Part shown: positions 34,925-45,408 of the stretch, in pieces
How the letters are laid out: every line of letters starts with the position of its first letter
Numbering within the stretch: the first letter of the stretch is position 1
Source: CAWATZ01 sp963784995
Lineage (GTDB): Bacteria; Planctomycetota; Planctomycetia; Gemmatales; Gemmataceae
NCBI GenBank assembly: GCA_963784995.1
Contig: CAWATZ010000013.1
Coordinates: 930,001 to 994,000 of the forward strand
DNA: 64,000 nt
Reading direction: 5' to 3'
Notes under the pieces: generated by a model
Database searches by the model: none
The model's input: only the letters and a program-made list of their open reading frames with translations
What the model was told of the DNA's origin: nothing
Translations under genes and position numbers: made by a program

Positions 34925-36140
34925 TTAGCCGGCGGCCAGCACATCGGCGTGCAGTTGCGGCAGCTGGCCAACCGCATCTCCGGGCATGCGGACCCTGACT
35001 CCCGCCTGCCAGGCCGCGAGCACGTCGGCAGGCCACGGCTGCGGCTGGGGCGTGCCATCCCCCAGGCGGCGCACCCAGGCCACTTCCTGCCAGCCGACCG
35101 ACAGCTTGTGCCGGCCGGCTCCCTCGACCCGGTAATACTCGAAGTCCAGCACCGCGCCGCACCGCGACACGCTCCGGGGGGCCAGCCGCACCTCAATGCG
35201 GTCGAACGGCATCGCCTCGCGCAGGTAATCGACGTGGCTGCGCAGGCAGAGCAGTTCGCCGTCGGCCCCGATGCCGTGGAACCGCTCCGGGGCGAATCGC
35301 TGCAAATGCAGGTCGCGAACGCGGTTCTGCCAGGCGAAGTAGTTGGCGTAGTAGACGTTGCCCACCAGGTTCGACTCCTCCAGGGTCGTCTGCACCACCT
35401 CCCGGGCCACCACGCGCTGCGATGCCGGGCTGAGCGCCCGGTGGTCCAGCCCCAGGTCCTCGCGCAACTTCGTCAGCGCCTCGGGCAATTCCCTCTCGCT
35501 GAGCCCGAACCCGGGCGCGGTCCCATGCTGGCCAGGTACGCGGCAAAGTAATCGGGCAGCGGCTCCGGCGCCACCTGACCGTGACCCAGCAAGCGCACCC
35601 AGGTGGCCTTCTGGGTGCCGAACGCCAGCCGCACCGGCGGCACGCCCTCCGCCACCTTCCAGAAGTCGCAGAAGAACCCGGCCTCACACCGCCCGGGCGC
35701 GTCGGTCCAGAAGCGCATCTGCACCACGTCGCTGGCGGTCGCCTCGCCGCAGACGCGCACGTCAGCCCAGTTGGTCACCAGGCCCCATTCGCCGCCGGCA
35801 ATTTGTGGCACCAGGGGCAGAAGGCACGAGGAGGTCAGCTCGCGCATCCGGCCCATCCAGGTCAGGTAGCGGGAGGCCGGCACGCGCCGGCTCAGCGTGC
35901 TGGCCTCCTGGAACGACACCAGAAAGCGCACCTCCTGAACCATTCGCCCCTGCGGCCCGTCATCGGCCACGCTGACACGGTAGTGGTCCGGATTGATCGA
36001 GATCCTTGCGGTTGGTGGTGCCGCTGGTGCCGGTGCCGGCCAGACCAGGGCCACGATCCGCTCCGGACCGCGCGTCAGCTGGATGGGGAAGGTAAGCACA
36101 CGCTCACCCGGAACCGGCCCGCAAGAGGACCCGGTCGTCG
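34925..36140 (-). pseudogene. Double-hotdog thioesterase sequence, frameshifted; possibly fused to the PPTase upstream
   Basis: Two hotdog halves are visible. The first, in the frame that contains 35473-36115, has 'QEVRFLVSFQEASTLSRRVP' and 'RYLTWMGRMRELTSSCLLPL'. The second, from an ATG near 35488, has 'VVQTTLEESNLVGNVYYANY' and FAWQNRVRDLHL, the pattern of 4HBT thioesterases of the enediyne type. A frame change near 35490 separates them, and restored they run on as one protein. At its upstream end the first half runs in frame-shifted continuity with the C-terminus of the KR-DH-PPTase protein, so one long polypeptide is possible. Such enzymes release the polyene from the acyl carrier. All breaks lie in GC-rich runs. 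Confidence 0.65.
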
Positions 36141-38957
36141 GCCGCGTTTCTCGATGGTCAGGTCGATCTCCTCGGCCTGGGTCGCCTTGCGCACCGCCTC
36201 CACAGCGGACCAGATCCGAGTGCCGGCGCGGTTGAGACCGTCGCCGCTGGTCTGGAGTTCGCGGAGCAGCTGGTCCCGATAATTGCCGAGCAGTCCCTGC
36301 CATTCCTCTGCCGTGCGCGGATCGACGGTTTGCAGGTCGCAGCCGGCCGCTTCCAGGGCCACGGTGCAAAGACAGTAAGTCTCGTCATGGGACAGCGACA
36401 GTTCCAGCCCCTCCTGAAGCGTCTGTTCCAGCACGGGTTTTCCAGACGCCAGGCGTCCAACGCCCACCTGACACGCCTGATCGAACGGGACCTGCAGCCG
36501 TGTCCGCACCGCGCGCTCGATCACGGGTTGTTCGCGCCGGGAGCGTTCGTTCCGGGGCAGACCCTGGAGGCCGGGCAGGTGGCCCAGGGCGACGGCCGCC
36601 GGAGACAGGTCCATCTCCCGGCAAGCGGCTTCGAGGGTCTGCCGGAGCAGCCGTTCGTCGCGGGCTTGCGGCTGGGCCAGTTCCTCCGCGGTCGGGTTCT
36701 CGGGATGCTCTTCGAGGATGCGCAGCCAGTAGCCGCTGAGCCGTTCCAGCACCCGGCCCTGTTCGTCGGTGGTGTAGACCTCCGCCCGGTACTCGCGGCC
36801 GTGACGGACCTTCTCGGGTGCGATCACCAATCGGCGGCCGTGAGCGGAACCCTGGAAGCGTTCGATCTTCTCGATCCGCACCGGCAGACAGACTTCCTGG
36901 GGGATGGTCACCTGACCGGCTTGCAGAAGCACGTCCCGGAAGAAGGGGTCGCCCAGCAGCAGCGGACCGCCCAGGCCCGGAGCGAAGGACTCCTCGGGCT
37001 GGATGGAGGAGGCACGCGACTCCGACTCGAACACCACGTGGGAGGAGTCCAGCTCGTGCAAGCGGCCCATGCGCTGGAAGCGCGGGCCCTGGAACAGCAG
37101 GCCACTGTAAAGATCCGTTTTCGGGTCGATGTCCAGAGGCGCTGCATTCGCCCGGGGCGCGTCCTGGGGAGCGGCCGGCAAGTCAGCCAACACCAGCACG
37201 GCGGCGAAGTGATCGCAGGAAAAGCCGGTCTGCTCGCAGCGGATGCCGACCCGGACGGGACGCTCGCCGTTGGCGGTGGTCTCCAGCAGCTCCGCGTGGA
37301 TTTCGATCTCGACCCCCTGTTTGGGATCGACAACGATGGGGCGCTCCAGCCGCACGTCTTCGATCCGAGCGATCGAGGGCTGCCGGTCGCCGGTCAAGTG
37401 AGCAGCCGCCTGGGCCATCGCCTCCAGCCCGAACACGGTCGGGAACAGGTACGAGCCGCGGTAGACGTGATCGCCAACGTAGCGATCCCGTTCCAGGGTC
37501 AATCGCGTCCGGGCCACCAGCTCCACGCCCGGATGAGCGCGGACCACCTGCTCGATAAAGCGGAGGCCGGCCGGCGCGGGCAGCGTCTCGATCGGCCAGG
37601 TGTCGAGTCCGCTCAGGCGAGCGGTGACGACCACCTGCTTGTCGCCGGGGTCGTTGGCGAACAGTTGCAGGAACCGGCGGACCCCTTCCTCGGTCGGGAT
37701 GGCGCCGATGCCCCGCCGGGCCAGTCCGTGGACGCTGCCCATGCGCGCCCCCATGCCGGTTTCGCCCCAGACGCTGTAGCCGATCGAGAGGACCTTCGTC
37801 TCGGGGTGGTCGGTCTCAAAGCGGCGCAGCACCAGGTCAAGGGCCTCGTTGGAGAAGGCATACCAGCCGTTGCCCGGCATGCCGGTGACGCCGATGATCG
37901 ACGTCAGACCGATGAACAACTTGGGCGGCGTCGCGGCCAGGGCCCGGCAGAGGTGAAGGGCGCCAAGCAGCTTGGGGGAGACCTCGGCGAGGGCTTCCCT
38001 GGCGGAAACCTGCTCCAGCCGGCGCGGCTTGTTGACGCCCGCTCCGTGGATCACGCCGGTGATCGGTCCCAGCTCCTCCCGCACGCGCTGGACCAGGCCG
38101 GCAACCGCCTGGCCGTCGGTCAGATCGCAGGCATAGTACTTGAAGACGTGCCCAGCCGCCTGGAACCGCTCCAGGTTCCGGGCCAGCTCATCGCTGCTGC
38201 CTGGTGTCTTCGGCGCGGGCGTGCTGCCGACCAGGGCGAAGCGGGCGCCCGTCATCCGCGCCAGGGCCAGGGCACACTCGGCGGTGATTCCCTTGGCGCC
38301 GCCGGTCACCAGGATCACGTCCTCGGCGGACCACTGCAGCGGTCGCGGCACGTACTGGACTGGCTGCTGCTGCCGGACCCGGGGTACGCGGCGAACCAAG
38401 TCCGCACCGTATCCCACTGCAGCGAAAGGGCTTGCAGGCCGGGACAGCTCCCCGAGGACCATCTCGGCGATGCGCTCCGGCGCGATCGTGGCCGCCAGGT
38501 CGATGACCTGGATGGAAAGAGCGGGCCGTTCCAGGTGCAGGCTGCGGGCGAACGAGGCGGTGCAGCACTGCTGAGGCAGCGCGGGCACCGGTGTCGTGCC
38601 GAACCGGCCGCCACCAAACTGCACGAACGCGATGCTGCTTGCGGCCTGGCCCTGTCCGACCAGGGCCGCCACCCTGGCCAGCCGGCCAACCATGCCGGCC
38701 AGGTGCTGGTTCACGTCTTCGGCTGCTTCTGCTTGCCGGGGCAGGATCGCCAGGACGTGAGTCCACGGTCCCTGCGCTGGCTCGCCGGATGCCGCGGAGT
38801 ATGGAGCCGGACAGACCCGCGCCCCCAGGTTCGTCAGTCGCGCTGCCAGGACCTGACTGATCTCCTGTTCGCTCGATTCGGTCAGGAGCAGCACGGAGGC
38901 CTGCTGCCAATTCAACGTGTTGCTCGGGGTCTGCTGATTGCTCTGGGGTGCGGACAT
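36075..38957 (-). CDS. PKS subunit: KR, DH and phosphopantetheinyl transferase domains
   Basis: This 960-residue protein lacks KS and AT. Residues 1-210 are a linker region. A ketoreductase follows with 'VILVTGGAKGITAECALALA' (213-232) and a Ser/Tyr catalytic pair in 'LTSIIGVTGMPGNGWYAFSN' (351-370). A hotdog dehydratase follows, with the likely catalytic His in 'DRYVGDHVYRGSYLFPTVFG' (491-510). Residues about 800-945 look like a 4'-phosphopantetheinyl transferase: 'LASGKPVL', 'LELSLSHDETYCLCTVALEA' and 'GCDLQTVDPR'. KR-DH-PPTase is the C-terminal half of enediyne PKSs; here it is divergent from the KS-AT-ACP gene. The last 20 residues are probably a frame change near 36120. Confidence 0.75.
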   Translation of the reverse strand: MSAPQSNQQTPSNTLNWQQASVLLLTESSEQEISQVLAARLTNLGARVCPAPYSAASGEPAQGPWTHVLAILPRQAEAAEDVNQHLAGMVGRLARVAALVGQGQAASSIAFVQFGGGRFGTTPVPALPQQCCTASFARSLHLERPALSIQVIDLAATIAPERIAEMVLGELSRPASPFAAVGYGADLVRRVPRVRQQQPVQYVPRPLQWSAEDVILVTGGAKGITAECALALARMTGARFALVGSTPAPKTPGSSDELARNLERFQAAGHVFKYYACDLTDGQAVAGLVQRVREELGPITGVIHGAGVNKPRRLEQVSAREALAEVSPKLLGALHLCRALAATPPKLFIGLTSIIGVTGMPGNGWYAFSNEALDLVLRRFETDHPETKVLSIGYSVWGETGMGARMGSVHGLARRGIGAIPTEEGVRRFLQLFANDPGDKQVVVTARLSGLDTWPIETLPAPAGLRFIEQVVRAHPGVELVARTRLTLERDRYVGDHVYRGSYLFPTVFGLEAMAQAAAHLTGDRQPSIARIEDVRLERPIVVDPKQGVEIEIHAELLETTANGERPVRVGIRCEQTGFSCDHFAAVLVLADLPAAPQDAPRANAAPLDIDPKTDLYSGLLFQGPRFQRMGRLHELDSSHVVFESESRASSIQPEESFAPGLGGPLLLGDPFFRDVLLQAGQVTIPQEVCLPVRIEKIERFQGSAHGRRLVIAPEKVRHGREYRAEVYTTDEQGRVLERLSGYWLRILEEHPENPTAEELAQPQARDERLLRQTLEAACREMDLSPAAVALGHLPGLQGLPRNERSRREQPVIERAVRTRLQVPFDQACQVGVGRLASGKPVLEQTLQEGLELSLSHDETYCLCTVALEAAGCDLQTVDPRTAEEWQGLLGNYRDQLLRELQTSGDGLNRAGTRIWSAVEAVRKATQAEEIDLTIEKRGRRPGPLAGRFRVSVCLPSPSS

Positions 38958-39314
38958 GGATGCTCCTCATTCACAGTCTGTTGCTGGCGTGTCGTTTCCC
39001 TCTGAAGGAGTATTCGCGAAAGCCCCTCAACACCGGACACGACTTTCGTGGGAATTCCGTTAGAGGCCCTCACTTGATGGCGAGCGGCGCAAGTCGTAGG
39101 GTGGTCCGAGCGCAGCGAGGCCCACCGGCAGGCGTGGTGGGCCTCGCTGCGCTCGGACCACCCTGCGGGCCCGCCTTGGACATTGGCTTCCCGAACTGCA
39201 ATAACGAAATTCCCAAAGAAGTTGTGTCCGGAGTGACCCGGTCTTCGCGAATAGACCAATAGAGCGGCGCAGCAAGCCGACCATCCACGTCCTTCACGGG
39301 AACAGGTGCAAACC
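38958..39314. other. Divergent promoter region between the two PKS genes
   Basis: No gene is supported. The region must hold the start signals for both PKS transcripts. It contains the palindromic element at 39098-39164. Flanking it, TTCGCGAA-type and CGGACAC sequences near 39010-39040 and 39222-39250 are mirrored (GTGTCCGGAGTG at the right, CACCGGACAC at the left), so the palindrome may sit inside a larger imperfect inverted repeat. Confidence 0.5.
39098..39164. repeat. Palindromic element, copy 2
   Basis: AGGGTGGTCCGAGCGCAGCG and AGGCCCACC pair with GGTGGGCCT and CGCTGCGCTCGGACCACCCT. The arms match those at 34821-34897 base for base. The two copies bracket the leftward PKS and thioesterase genes. 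Confidence 0.85.
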
Positions 39315-42300
39315 ATGACAGATTTCAGCGGCAGCAAGGGGCAGGATTCGATCGCGGTGATCGGTCTGGGATGCTGGTATCCCGGGATTCGTGGGCCGCG
39401 CCAGCTGTGGGAAAACGTGCTGGCCCGACGGCAAGAGTTTCGCCGCATCCCCGACAGCCGGCTCAACCTGGCCGACTACCACGACGCTGACCCGAGCGTC
39501 CCCGACAAGACCTACGGCCGCAAGGCCGCCGTGATCGATGGCTTCACGTTCGATTGGGCGGGGATGCGCATTCCCCGCGCACCTTCGCCAACACGGACGT
39601 GGTCCAGTGGCTGGCGCTGGAAGTGGCCCGCCAGGCGCTGACCGATGCGGGCTACACCCGGGAGTCGCTGCCCCGTGATCGGACCGGCGTGATCCTGGGC
39701 AATACCCTGACCGGCGAACACACCCGCTCCAACACGATGCGGCTGCGCTGGCCGTTTGTCCGCCGGGCCTTGCGTGCCGCGGCCGCGGCACGCGGTCTCT
39801 CCCCGGCCGTGCAGAAGACGCTGGAGACGACCCTGGAGGAGGTCTACAAGTCGGTCTTTCCGCCGATCACCGAGGACACGCTGGCTGGTGGCCTGTCCAA
39901 CACCATCGCCGGCCGGATTTGCAATTTCTTCGACTGCCACGGCGGCGGCTACACCGTGGACGGGGCCTGCTCCTCGTCGCTGCTGGCCGTCTGCACCGGC
40001 GCCAACCTGCTCAGCACGCGTGACCTGGACCTGGCCCTGGTGGGGGGCGTGGACATCAGCCTGGACACCTTCGAGCTGATCGGCTTTGCCAAGACGGGGG
40101 CGTTGACCCCTGACGAGATGCGCGTCTACGACAAGCGCGGCAACGGCTTTACCCCGGGCGAAGGCTGTGGCTTCGTCGTGCTCAAGCGGCTGGAGGAGGC
40201 CCGGGCCGCTGGCGACACGGTCTACGCGATCCTCCACGGCTGGGGCATTTCGTCGGACGGCAAGGGCGGACTGACCGCGCCCAGCCGGGACGGGACAGGC
40301 CACGGCCATTCGCCGAGCTTACGCCCGGGCCGGCTATGGCCCCGGTCAGCTCGATTTCGTGGAAGGGCACGGCACCGGCACCCGCGTCGGCGACAAGGTG
40401 GAGCTGGAAGCTCTTGCAAGCGCCTTGCAAGAGGATGGGGTAACGACTCCGCGCCAGTGCGGCATGACCTCGTTCAAGTCGATCGTCGGCCACACCAAGG
40501 CCGCCGCCGGCGTCGGGGCGTTCATCAAGGCGGTCATCGCCGCCAACCGGCGCGTCCTGCCGCCCACGGCCTGCTGCTCGCAACCCAACGCGGTTTTCGA
40601 CACCACGGCCCTGAGCCTCTACCCCATTCTGGAAGGCGAAGTGAAGGCGCCGACCGCCACGGTTTGTGCGGGTGTTTCCGCCATGGGCTTTGGCGGCATC
40701 AACTCGCACGTGACCCTCCAGTCGGGCGACGCCCCTTCTCCCCGGCTGGCCCGGTCCGGCGACGAACTGGCTCTGCTCGCTTCCAACCAGGAGACCGAAC
40801 TCTTCGTGTTCGGAGACTCCTCGGTCGCCCGGTTGCGCTCCCGGCTGGCGGAGTTGGCGAAGGTTGCCGAGCTTCTGAGCGTCGGTGAGCTGACCGACCT
40901 CGCCGCCAAACTGGGAGCTGAGTGTCAGCCTGGTGTCACTGTCCGAGCCGCGGTCATCGCCGGCAAACCGGAGGAGCTGGCCGAGCGCCTCCGTGAGATG
41001 GAATCAGCCCTGCAACAGGAACTGCCGGCAGGGGAGACCCGCACAGGGTCGCGCAAGGACTGGTTCGTTAGCCACGGTGTCCACAAGGAGCGTCTGGGTT
41101 TCCTGCTGCCGGGGCAAGGCTCCCAGCAGCTGGCAATGGCGAGCGTCCTGGTGCGGCGTTACCCGTGGGCCCGTGAGCTGGTGGCCCAAGCCGACCAGTG
41201 GATGCAGGAGATGGGCGAAGCACCGCTGTCGCCGATCATTTTCCGGTCGCTGGCTCGTGCCTCCGGACCGGACGAGCGCGACCGCTGGGCTCGCGACCTG
41301 GCCCGGACCGAGGTCGCCCAGCCGAGTATCTGTCTGGCCTCGCTGCTGTACAGTCGCCACCTGGCCAATCTGGGGTTGCGGCTGGCTGCCGTGGGAGGCC
41401 ACAGCCTGGGCGAGTTGACGGCCTTCCACCTGGCGGGGGCCTTTGACGAGGAAACGCTCCTCAAGCTGGCAGCGCTGCGGGGCCGGGCGATGGCCTCCAC
41501 CACAAGCCCAGCGGGTGCGATGCTCAGTCTGGCCTGCGACCGGCTCACGGCGGAAACGCTGCTGGCCCGGACGCCCGGGTACGTGGTTGTCGCCAACGTC
41601 AACAGCCCGTGCCAGACCGTGGTTTCCGGGGAAGAGCCGGCGGTGGCGGAGGTGATGCGTCTGGCCGAGGCCGAGGGGATTGCCTGTCGGCTGCTGAACG
41701 TGTCCAACGCGTTCCACTCGCGTCTGGTCGAGGACGCGGCCGACCGGCTCCGCTCGGCGGAGGTTGTGCCCGAGAAGCTCGGTGCGTTGACGGCCCGACT
41801 GTTTTCCAGCATGGGGGCCCGGTCGATCCAGGAAGGACTGGACCTGCGCCGCCACTTCGCCGACCAGGTCCTCGCTCAGGTGGACTTCATCGGCCTGGTC
41901 GAGCGGATGAAGCCGCACTGCGATCTGTTCCTGGAGGTTGGACCGGGCCGGGTGCTGTCCGGGTTGGTTGCGGACATGGGAACCGACGAGTGGCCTTGCC
42001 TGTCGCTGGCCTCGCAACCGGGGGCCGACCGCGACCTGAACCGGGTCCTCGCCCAGGCGTTCGTCAACGGCGTGGACGTTTCCTGGCCGGCCCTGTACGA
42101 GGGACGCCTGGTCCGGCCCTTCGTCCCGGCCTCCGAGCGCTTGTTTATCGACAACCCGTGTGAACGGCCGTTCCAGATGCCCGCCGGAGTCGCGGCTGCG
42201 GCCGAAGACGCCATGCCGGCCGGGGCCCTGGAAGCCCTGTTCGCGGAAGCCACGGAGAGCAACGGCACTGAGATCCAGGCTTACCTGGCGCGGCGTGGCA

Positions 42301-42815
42301 GCTTCCTGGCCGACGTGGTCAAGGCGGACATGCGGTCCCTTAATGGGTCGCTGGTCACGCTGCCGGTGAAACCTGTGGCCAAGCAGGAGACTGCGCCGCC
42401 TCTCCGCAAACCCGAAGCAGAAGCCCAGGAAGCGCACGCTCCGCCCGCACCGGCTGCTTCTTGCACCGACAGCCTGGAAACGCTGCTGGTGAACCTGGCG
42501 GCCGAGCGCACCGGCTTTCCGCGCGAGACGATCACGTTGCAGACGAAGTTGCTCGACGATCTGAACCTGGACTCGATCAAGGCGGCGGAGCTGGTGGCCA
42601 GCGCGGCCCGGCAGAAGGGGGTCGCCGGGAAGATCGACCCGTCCCGGCTGGCGAACGCCACGCTTGGGGAGGTGGTCGCGGCCATCCAGGCGGTTGCGGG
42701 GGAGGAGACGGTTGCGGTCCGGCAGCCGGACGTGGCCGTGGTGGCTCCGGCAATTGTGGACGATTCTCCGGGGTGGGTCCGCAACTTCGTGATCGATTTC
42801 GTCGAGGCGGCCTGA
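39315..42815 (+). pseudogene. PKS subunit: KS, AT and ACP domains (two frameshifts)
   Basis: The protein would be about 1167 residues. The KS starts 'SIAVIGLGCWYPGIRGPRQL'; its active Cys is at 39968-39970 in 'VDGACSSSLLAV', and its His residues are in 'VEGHGTGTRVGD' (40368-40370) and 'SIVGHTKAAAGV' (40491-40493). The AT has 'GFLLPGQGSQQLAMA' and its Ser in 'GGHSLGEL' (41404-41406). An ACP follows, with the pantetheine Ser in 'NLDSIKA' (42573-42575). Frames change near 39578 and 40295; everything after 40300 is in one frame to 42815. KS-AT-ACP is the N-terminal half of enediyne and PUFA-type iterative synthases, and 'VDGACSSS' favours the former. The breaks may be consensus errors since all catalytic residues survive. 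Confidence 0.8.
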
Positions 42816-42829
42816 GCCCGACGATTGCC

Positions 42830-42994
42830 CTATTTGGAGTGCGGCAGTAGCTTTGCTCTGCCGCTTTGGTTTCTCCTGTTTTGCTTTCTTCTTTTGGTCT
42901 TTGTTTCTCGAACTGTCGGCGGAACAAAGGAAAAGCCAAAAACAAAAGGAGAAACAAAAGCGGCAGAGCAAAGCTACTGCCGCACTCCAAATAG
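42830..42994. repeat. 165-bp inverted repeat, MITE-like
   Basis: CTATTTGGAGTGCGGCAGTA and GCTTTGCTCTGCCGCTTT... at the left pair with AAAGCGGCAGAGCAAAGC and TACTGCCGCACTCCAAATAG at the right. The arms extend inward as T-rich and A-rich tracts (TTTCTCCTGTTTTG / CAAAAGGAGAAA). The element is much more AT-rich than its surroundings and lies 14 bases after the PKS stop, so it may be a mobile element or act as a terminator. Confidence 0.8.
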
Positions 42995-43095
42995 AGCAAC
43001 AGTCGAACGAAGGCGGGCAGCGGCAATCTTTGGGCAATAGGATAGACCAGGCGAGGATTCTTCTTTCCCTGTCGCCCCTGTCCAAGGAGCCCCCC

Positions 43096-45408
43096 ATGGC
43101 GATTTCGCGCTGTCTTTCCCTGGTCCTGCTCCTGTCCTGGCTCCCGTCCACGTGGGCCGAGGACGTTTCGCCTCTGCCGGACACTGCACCGCTCACCGTG
43201 CGGGAAGACCTCGCCGACAAGATGATGGATGGCCTGCACACTTTCATCGAACGCAAGATCGCCGACGCGGCCGAGAAGCGCGGCCGCTTCTGGAAACGCG
43301 ACGACTCCTCGCCGCAGGCCTACGCCAAATCAGTCGAGCCGAATCGGCAGCGTTTCCAGAAGATGATCGGCATTGTGGACAGCCGCGTGCCGGTGCGGAT
43401 GGAGCGGTTCGGCGACGAGGACAACCCTGCTCTCGCTGGCGAGACGGAGCAATTCCGCGTCTACCAGGTTCGCTGGCCGGTGCTGGATTCTGTCTGCGGC
43501 GAGGGTCTGCTGCTGGAGCCGAAGGGCCCGATCGTCGCTCACGCCATCGCTCTGCCCGATGCCGACCAGACGCCGGAGCAGCTGGTCGGGCTTGCTCCAG
43601 GCGTGGCGAAGGCGTCGCAGTTCGCACGCCGATTGGCGGAGAATGGCTTCCAGGTGGTTGTGCCGGTACTGCTCGATCGGAGCGATCGCTGGTCCGGCAA
43701 CAACGCCGTGGCCTGGACCAACCAGACGCATCGCGAATGGATCTACCGCCAGGCCTACCAGATGGGCCGACACCCGATCGGCTTTGAAGTGCAGAAGGTG
43801 CAGGCCGTCGTGGACTGGTTCAAGCAGCGTGCGGGAGCCGGGGCCAAGGTGGGCGTGGCCGGTTACGGCGAGGGCGGGCTGCTGGCCCTGTACGCCGCCG
43901 CCGTCGAGCCGCGCCTGGATGCCGCCCTGGTGAGCGGCTATTTCGAGTCCCGGCCCCGGCCGTGGGAGGAGCCGCTCTATCGCAACGTCTGGGGCCTGCT
44001 CCGGGAGTTCGGCGATGCTGAGATCGCCGCGCTGATCGCCCCGCGCGGCCTGGTGGTCGAACACAGCGAAGTGCCTGCGCTGTCGGGTCCTCCTCGGGTC
44101 CAGCCGGGCCGGCGTCCTGGAGCGGCCCTGGGCAAGCTGACCACCCCGGCGTTTGTCTCCGTCCAGGCGGAGTTTCGGCGGATCGATTCGCTCCTGCGCA
44201 ACGGCTTTCAGCCCCGCCATCTGGTGGCCGGTCCAGACAGCAGCACCACGGGGCCAGGTTCCCGGCAAACCCTGCAACAGTTCGCCCGTTTGCTCGGCAT
44301 TGACTCCGCGATGTCACTGACGGACACTCCGCCCACGGATCGGCGCAAGCACTTCGATCCGGCCGGCCGGCAGCAGCGGACGGTCACGCAGCTGGAACGG
44401 CACGTGCAGCGGCTGGTGCGTGCTTCAGACCAGACCCGCGACCGTTTCTTCCCGCTGGCCTTGCCTGCCGGGCCGAAGCCCCTGGACGAACTGGTGAAGC
44501 AGGCTCCGCAACGCCGCCAGTACCTCTGGGACGAGGTGCTGGGACGCCTCGATGATACGCTGCTTCCGGCAAAGCCGCGCTGGCGCAAGATCTACGACCG
44601 GGAGAAGTGGACGGGCCACGACGTGGTGCTGGACGTGTTCCCCGACGTCTTCGCCTGGGGCGTGCTGCTGCTGCCGAAGGACCTGAAGCCCGGTGAGAAA
44701 CGGCCCGTGGTCGTGTGCCAGCACGGCCGCAACGGCGTGCCTCGAGACGTGATCGAGGGCGACCATCGGGCCTACCACGACTTCGCCGCCCGGCTACTGG
44801 ATCGCGGCTTCATCGTCTTCGCCCCGCACAACCCCTACCGTGGCGAGGACCGCTATCGCTTCCTCTGCCGCAAGGCCAACTCGGTCAAGGCGTCGCTGTT
44901 CTCCTTCATCCTGGCCCAGCATCAGCAGATCCTGAACTGGCTGGAAACGCTGCCGCAGGTGGACAGCAAGCGGATCGCTTTCTATGGCCTGAGCTATGGC
45001 GGTGAGACGGCGGTGCGAGTGCCGCCGTTGCTGGAGCGGTACTGCCTGTCGATCTGCTCCGCCGACTTCAACGACTGGGCCCGCAAGGTGGCGTCCACCG
45101 ATAGCAAGTACAGTTTCATGTTTACGATTGAATGGGAGATGCCTTACTTCGACATGGGCAGCACCTTCAACTACGCCGAGCTGGCCGCCCTGATGCTGCC
45201 GCGCCCGTTCATGGTCGAGCGCGGCCACCTGGATGGCGTGGCTCCTGACGAATGGGTGGCCTACGAGTACGCCAAGGTGCGGAGACTGTACGACCAGTTG
45301 GGCCTGGGGGAGCGGACGGCCATCGAGTTCTTCAATGGGCCGCACACGATCAACGGGCAGGGGACGTTCGAGTTTCTGCACAGGCAGCTGAACTGGCCGA
45401 AGCGATGA
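43096..45408 (+). CDS. Secreted two-domain alpha/beta-hydrolase
   Basis: This 770-residue protein has a signal peptide ('SLVLLLSWLPSTWA') and two hydrolase-fold domains. In the first the nucleophile elbow reads 'GVAGYGEGGLLA', with Gly where Ser is expected, so it is probably inactive. The second has 'AFYGLSYGGETAVRVPP', a proper G-x-S-x-G elbow, 'ERGHLDGVAPDEW' with an Asp in the acid position and 'FNGPHTINGQGTFEFLH' with the catalytic His. Dienelactone-hydrolase-like and acetyl-xylan-esterase-like proteins with this plan are common in planctomycetes. AAGGAG lies about 7 bases before the ATG at 43096. Substrate unknown; probably an extracytoplasmic ester. Confidence 0.82.
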   Translation: MAISRCLSLVLLLSWLPSTWAEDVSPLPDTAPLTVREDLADKMMDGLHTFIERKIADAAEKRGRFWKRDDSSPQAYAKSVEPNRQRFQKMIGIVDSRVPVRMERFGDEDNPALAGETEQFRVYQVRWPVLDSVCGEGLLLEPKGPIVAHAIALPDADQTPEQLVGLAPGVAKASQFARRLAENGFQVVVPVLLDRSDRWSGNNAVAWTNQTHREWIYRQAYQMGRHPIGFEVQKVQAVVDWFKQRAGAGAKVGVAGYGEGGLLALYAAAVEPRLDAALVSGYFESRPRPWEEPLYRNVWGLLREFGDAEIAALIAPRGLVVEHSEVPALSGPPRVQPGRRPGAALGKLTTPAFVSVQAEFRRIDSLLRNGFQPRHLVAGPDSSTTGPGSRQTLQQFARLLGIDSAMSLTDTPPTDRRKHFDPAGRQQRTVTQLERHVQRLVRASDQTRDRFFPLALPAGPKPLDELVKQAPQRRQYLWDEVLGRLDDTLLPAKPRWRKIYDREKWTGHDVVLDVFPDVFAWGVLLLPKDLKPGEKRPVVVCQHGRNGVPRDVIEGDHRAYHDFAARLLDRGFIVFAPHNPYRGEDRYRFLCRKANSVKASLFSFILAQHQQILNWLETLPQVDSKRIAFYGLSYGGETAVRVPPLLERYCLSICSADFNDWARKVASTDSKYSFMFTIEWEMPYFDMGSTFNYAELAALMLPRPFMVERGHLDGVAPDEWVAYEYAKVRRLYDQLGLGERTAIEFFNGPHTINGQGTFEFLHRQLNWPKR

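Noticed and set aside
36330..39005. An 891-residue plus-strand open frame
   Set aside because: It is antisense to the KR-DH-PPTase gene, whose motifs are clear. No family features appear in the plus frame.
34925..42815. Assignment of the cluster as a true enediyne pathway
   Set aside because: The maturation genes that mark enediyne clusters are not recognised here, so only the PKS type is claimed.
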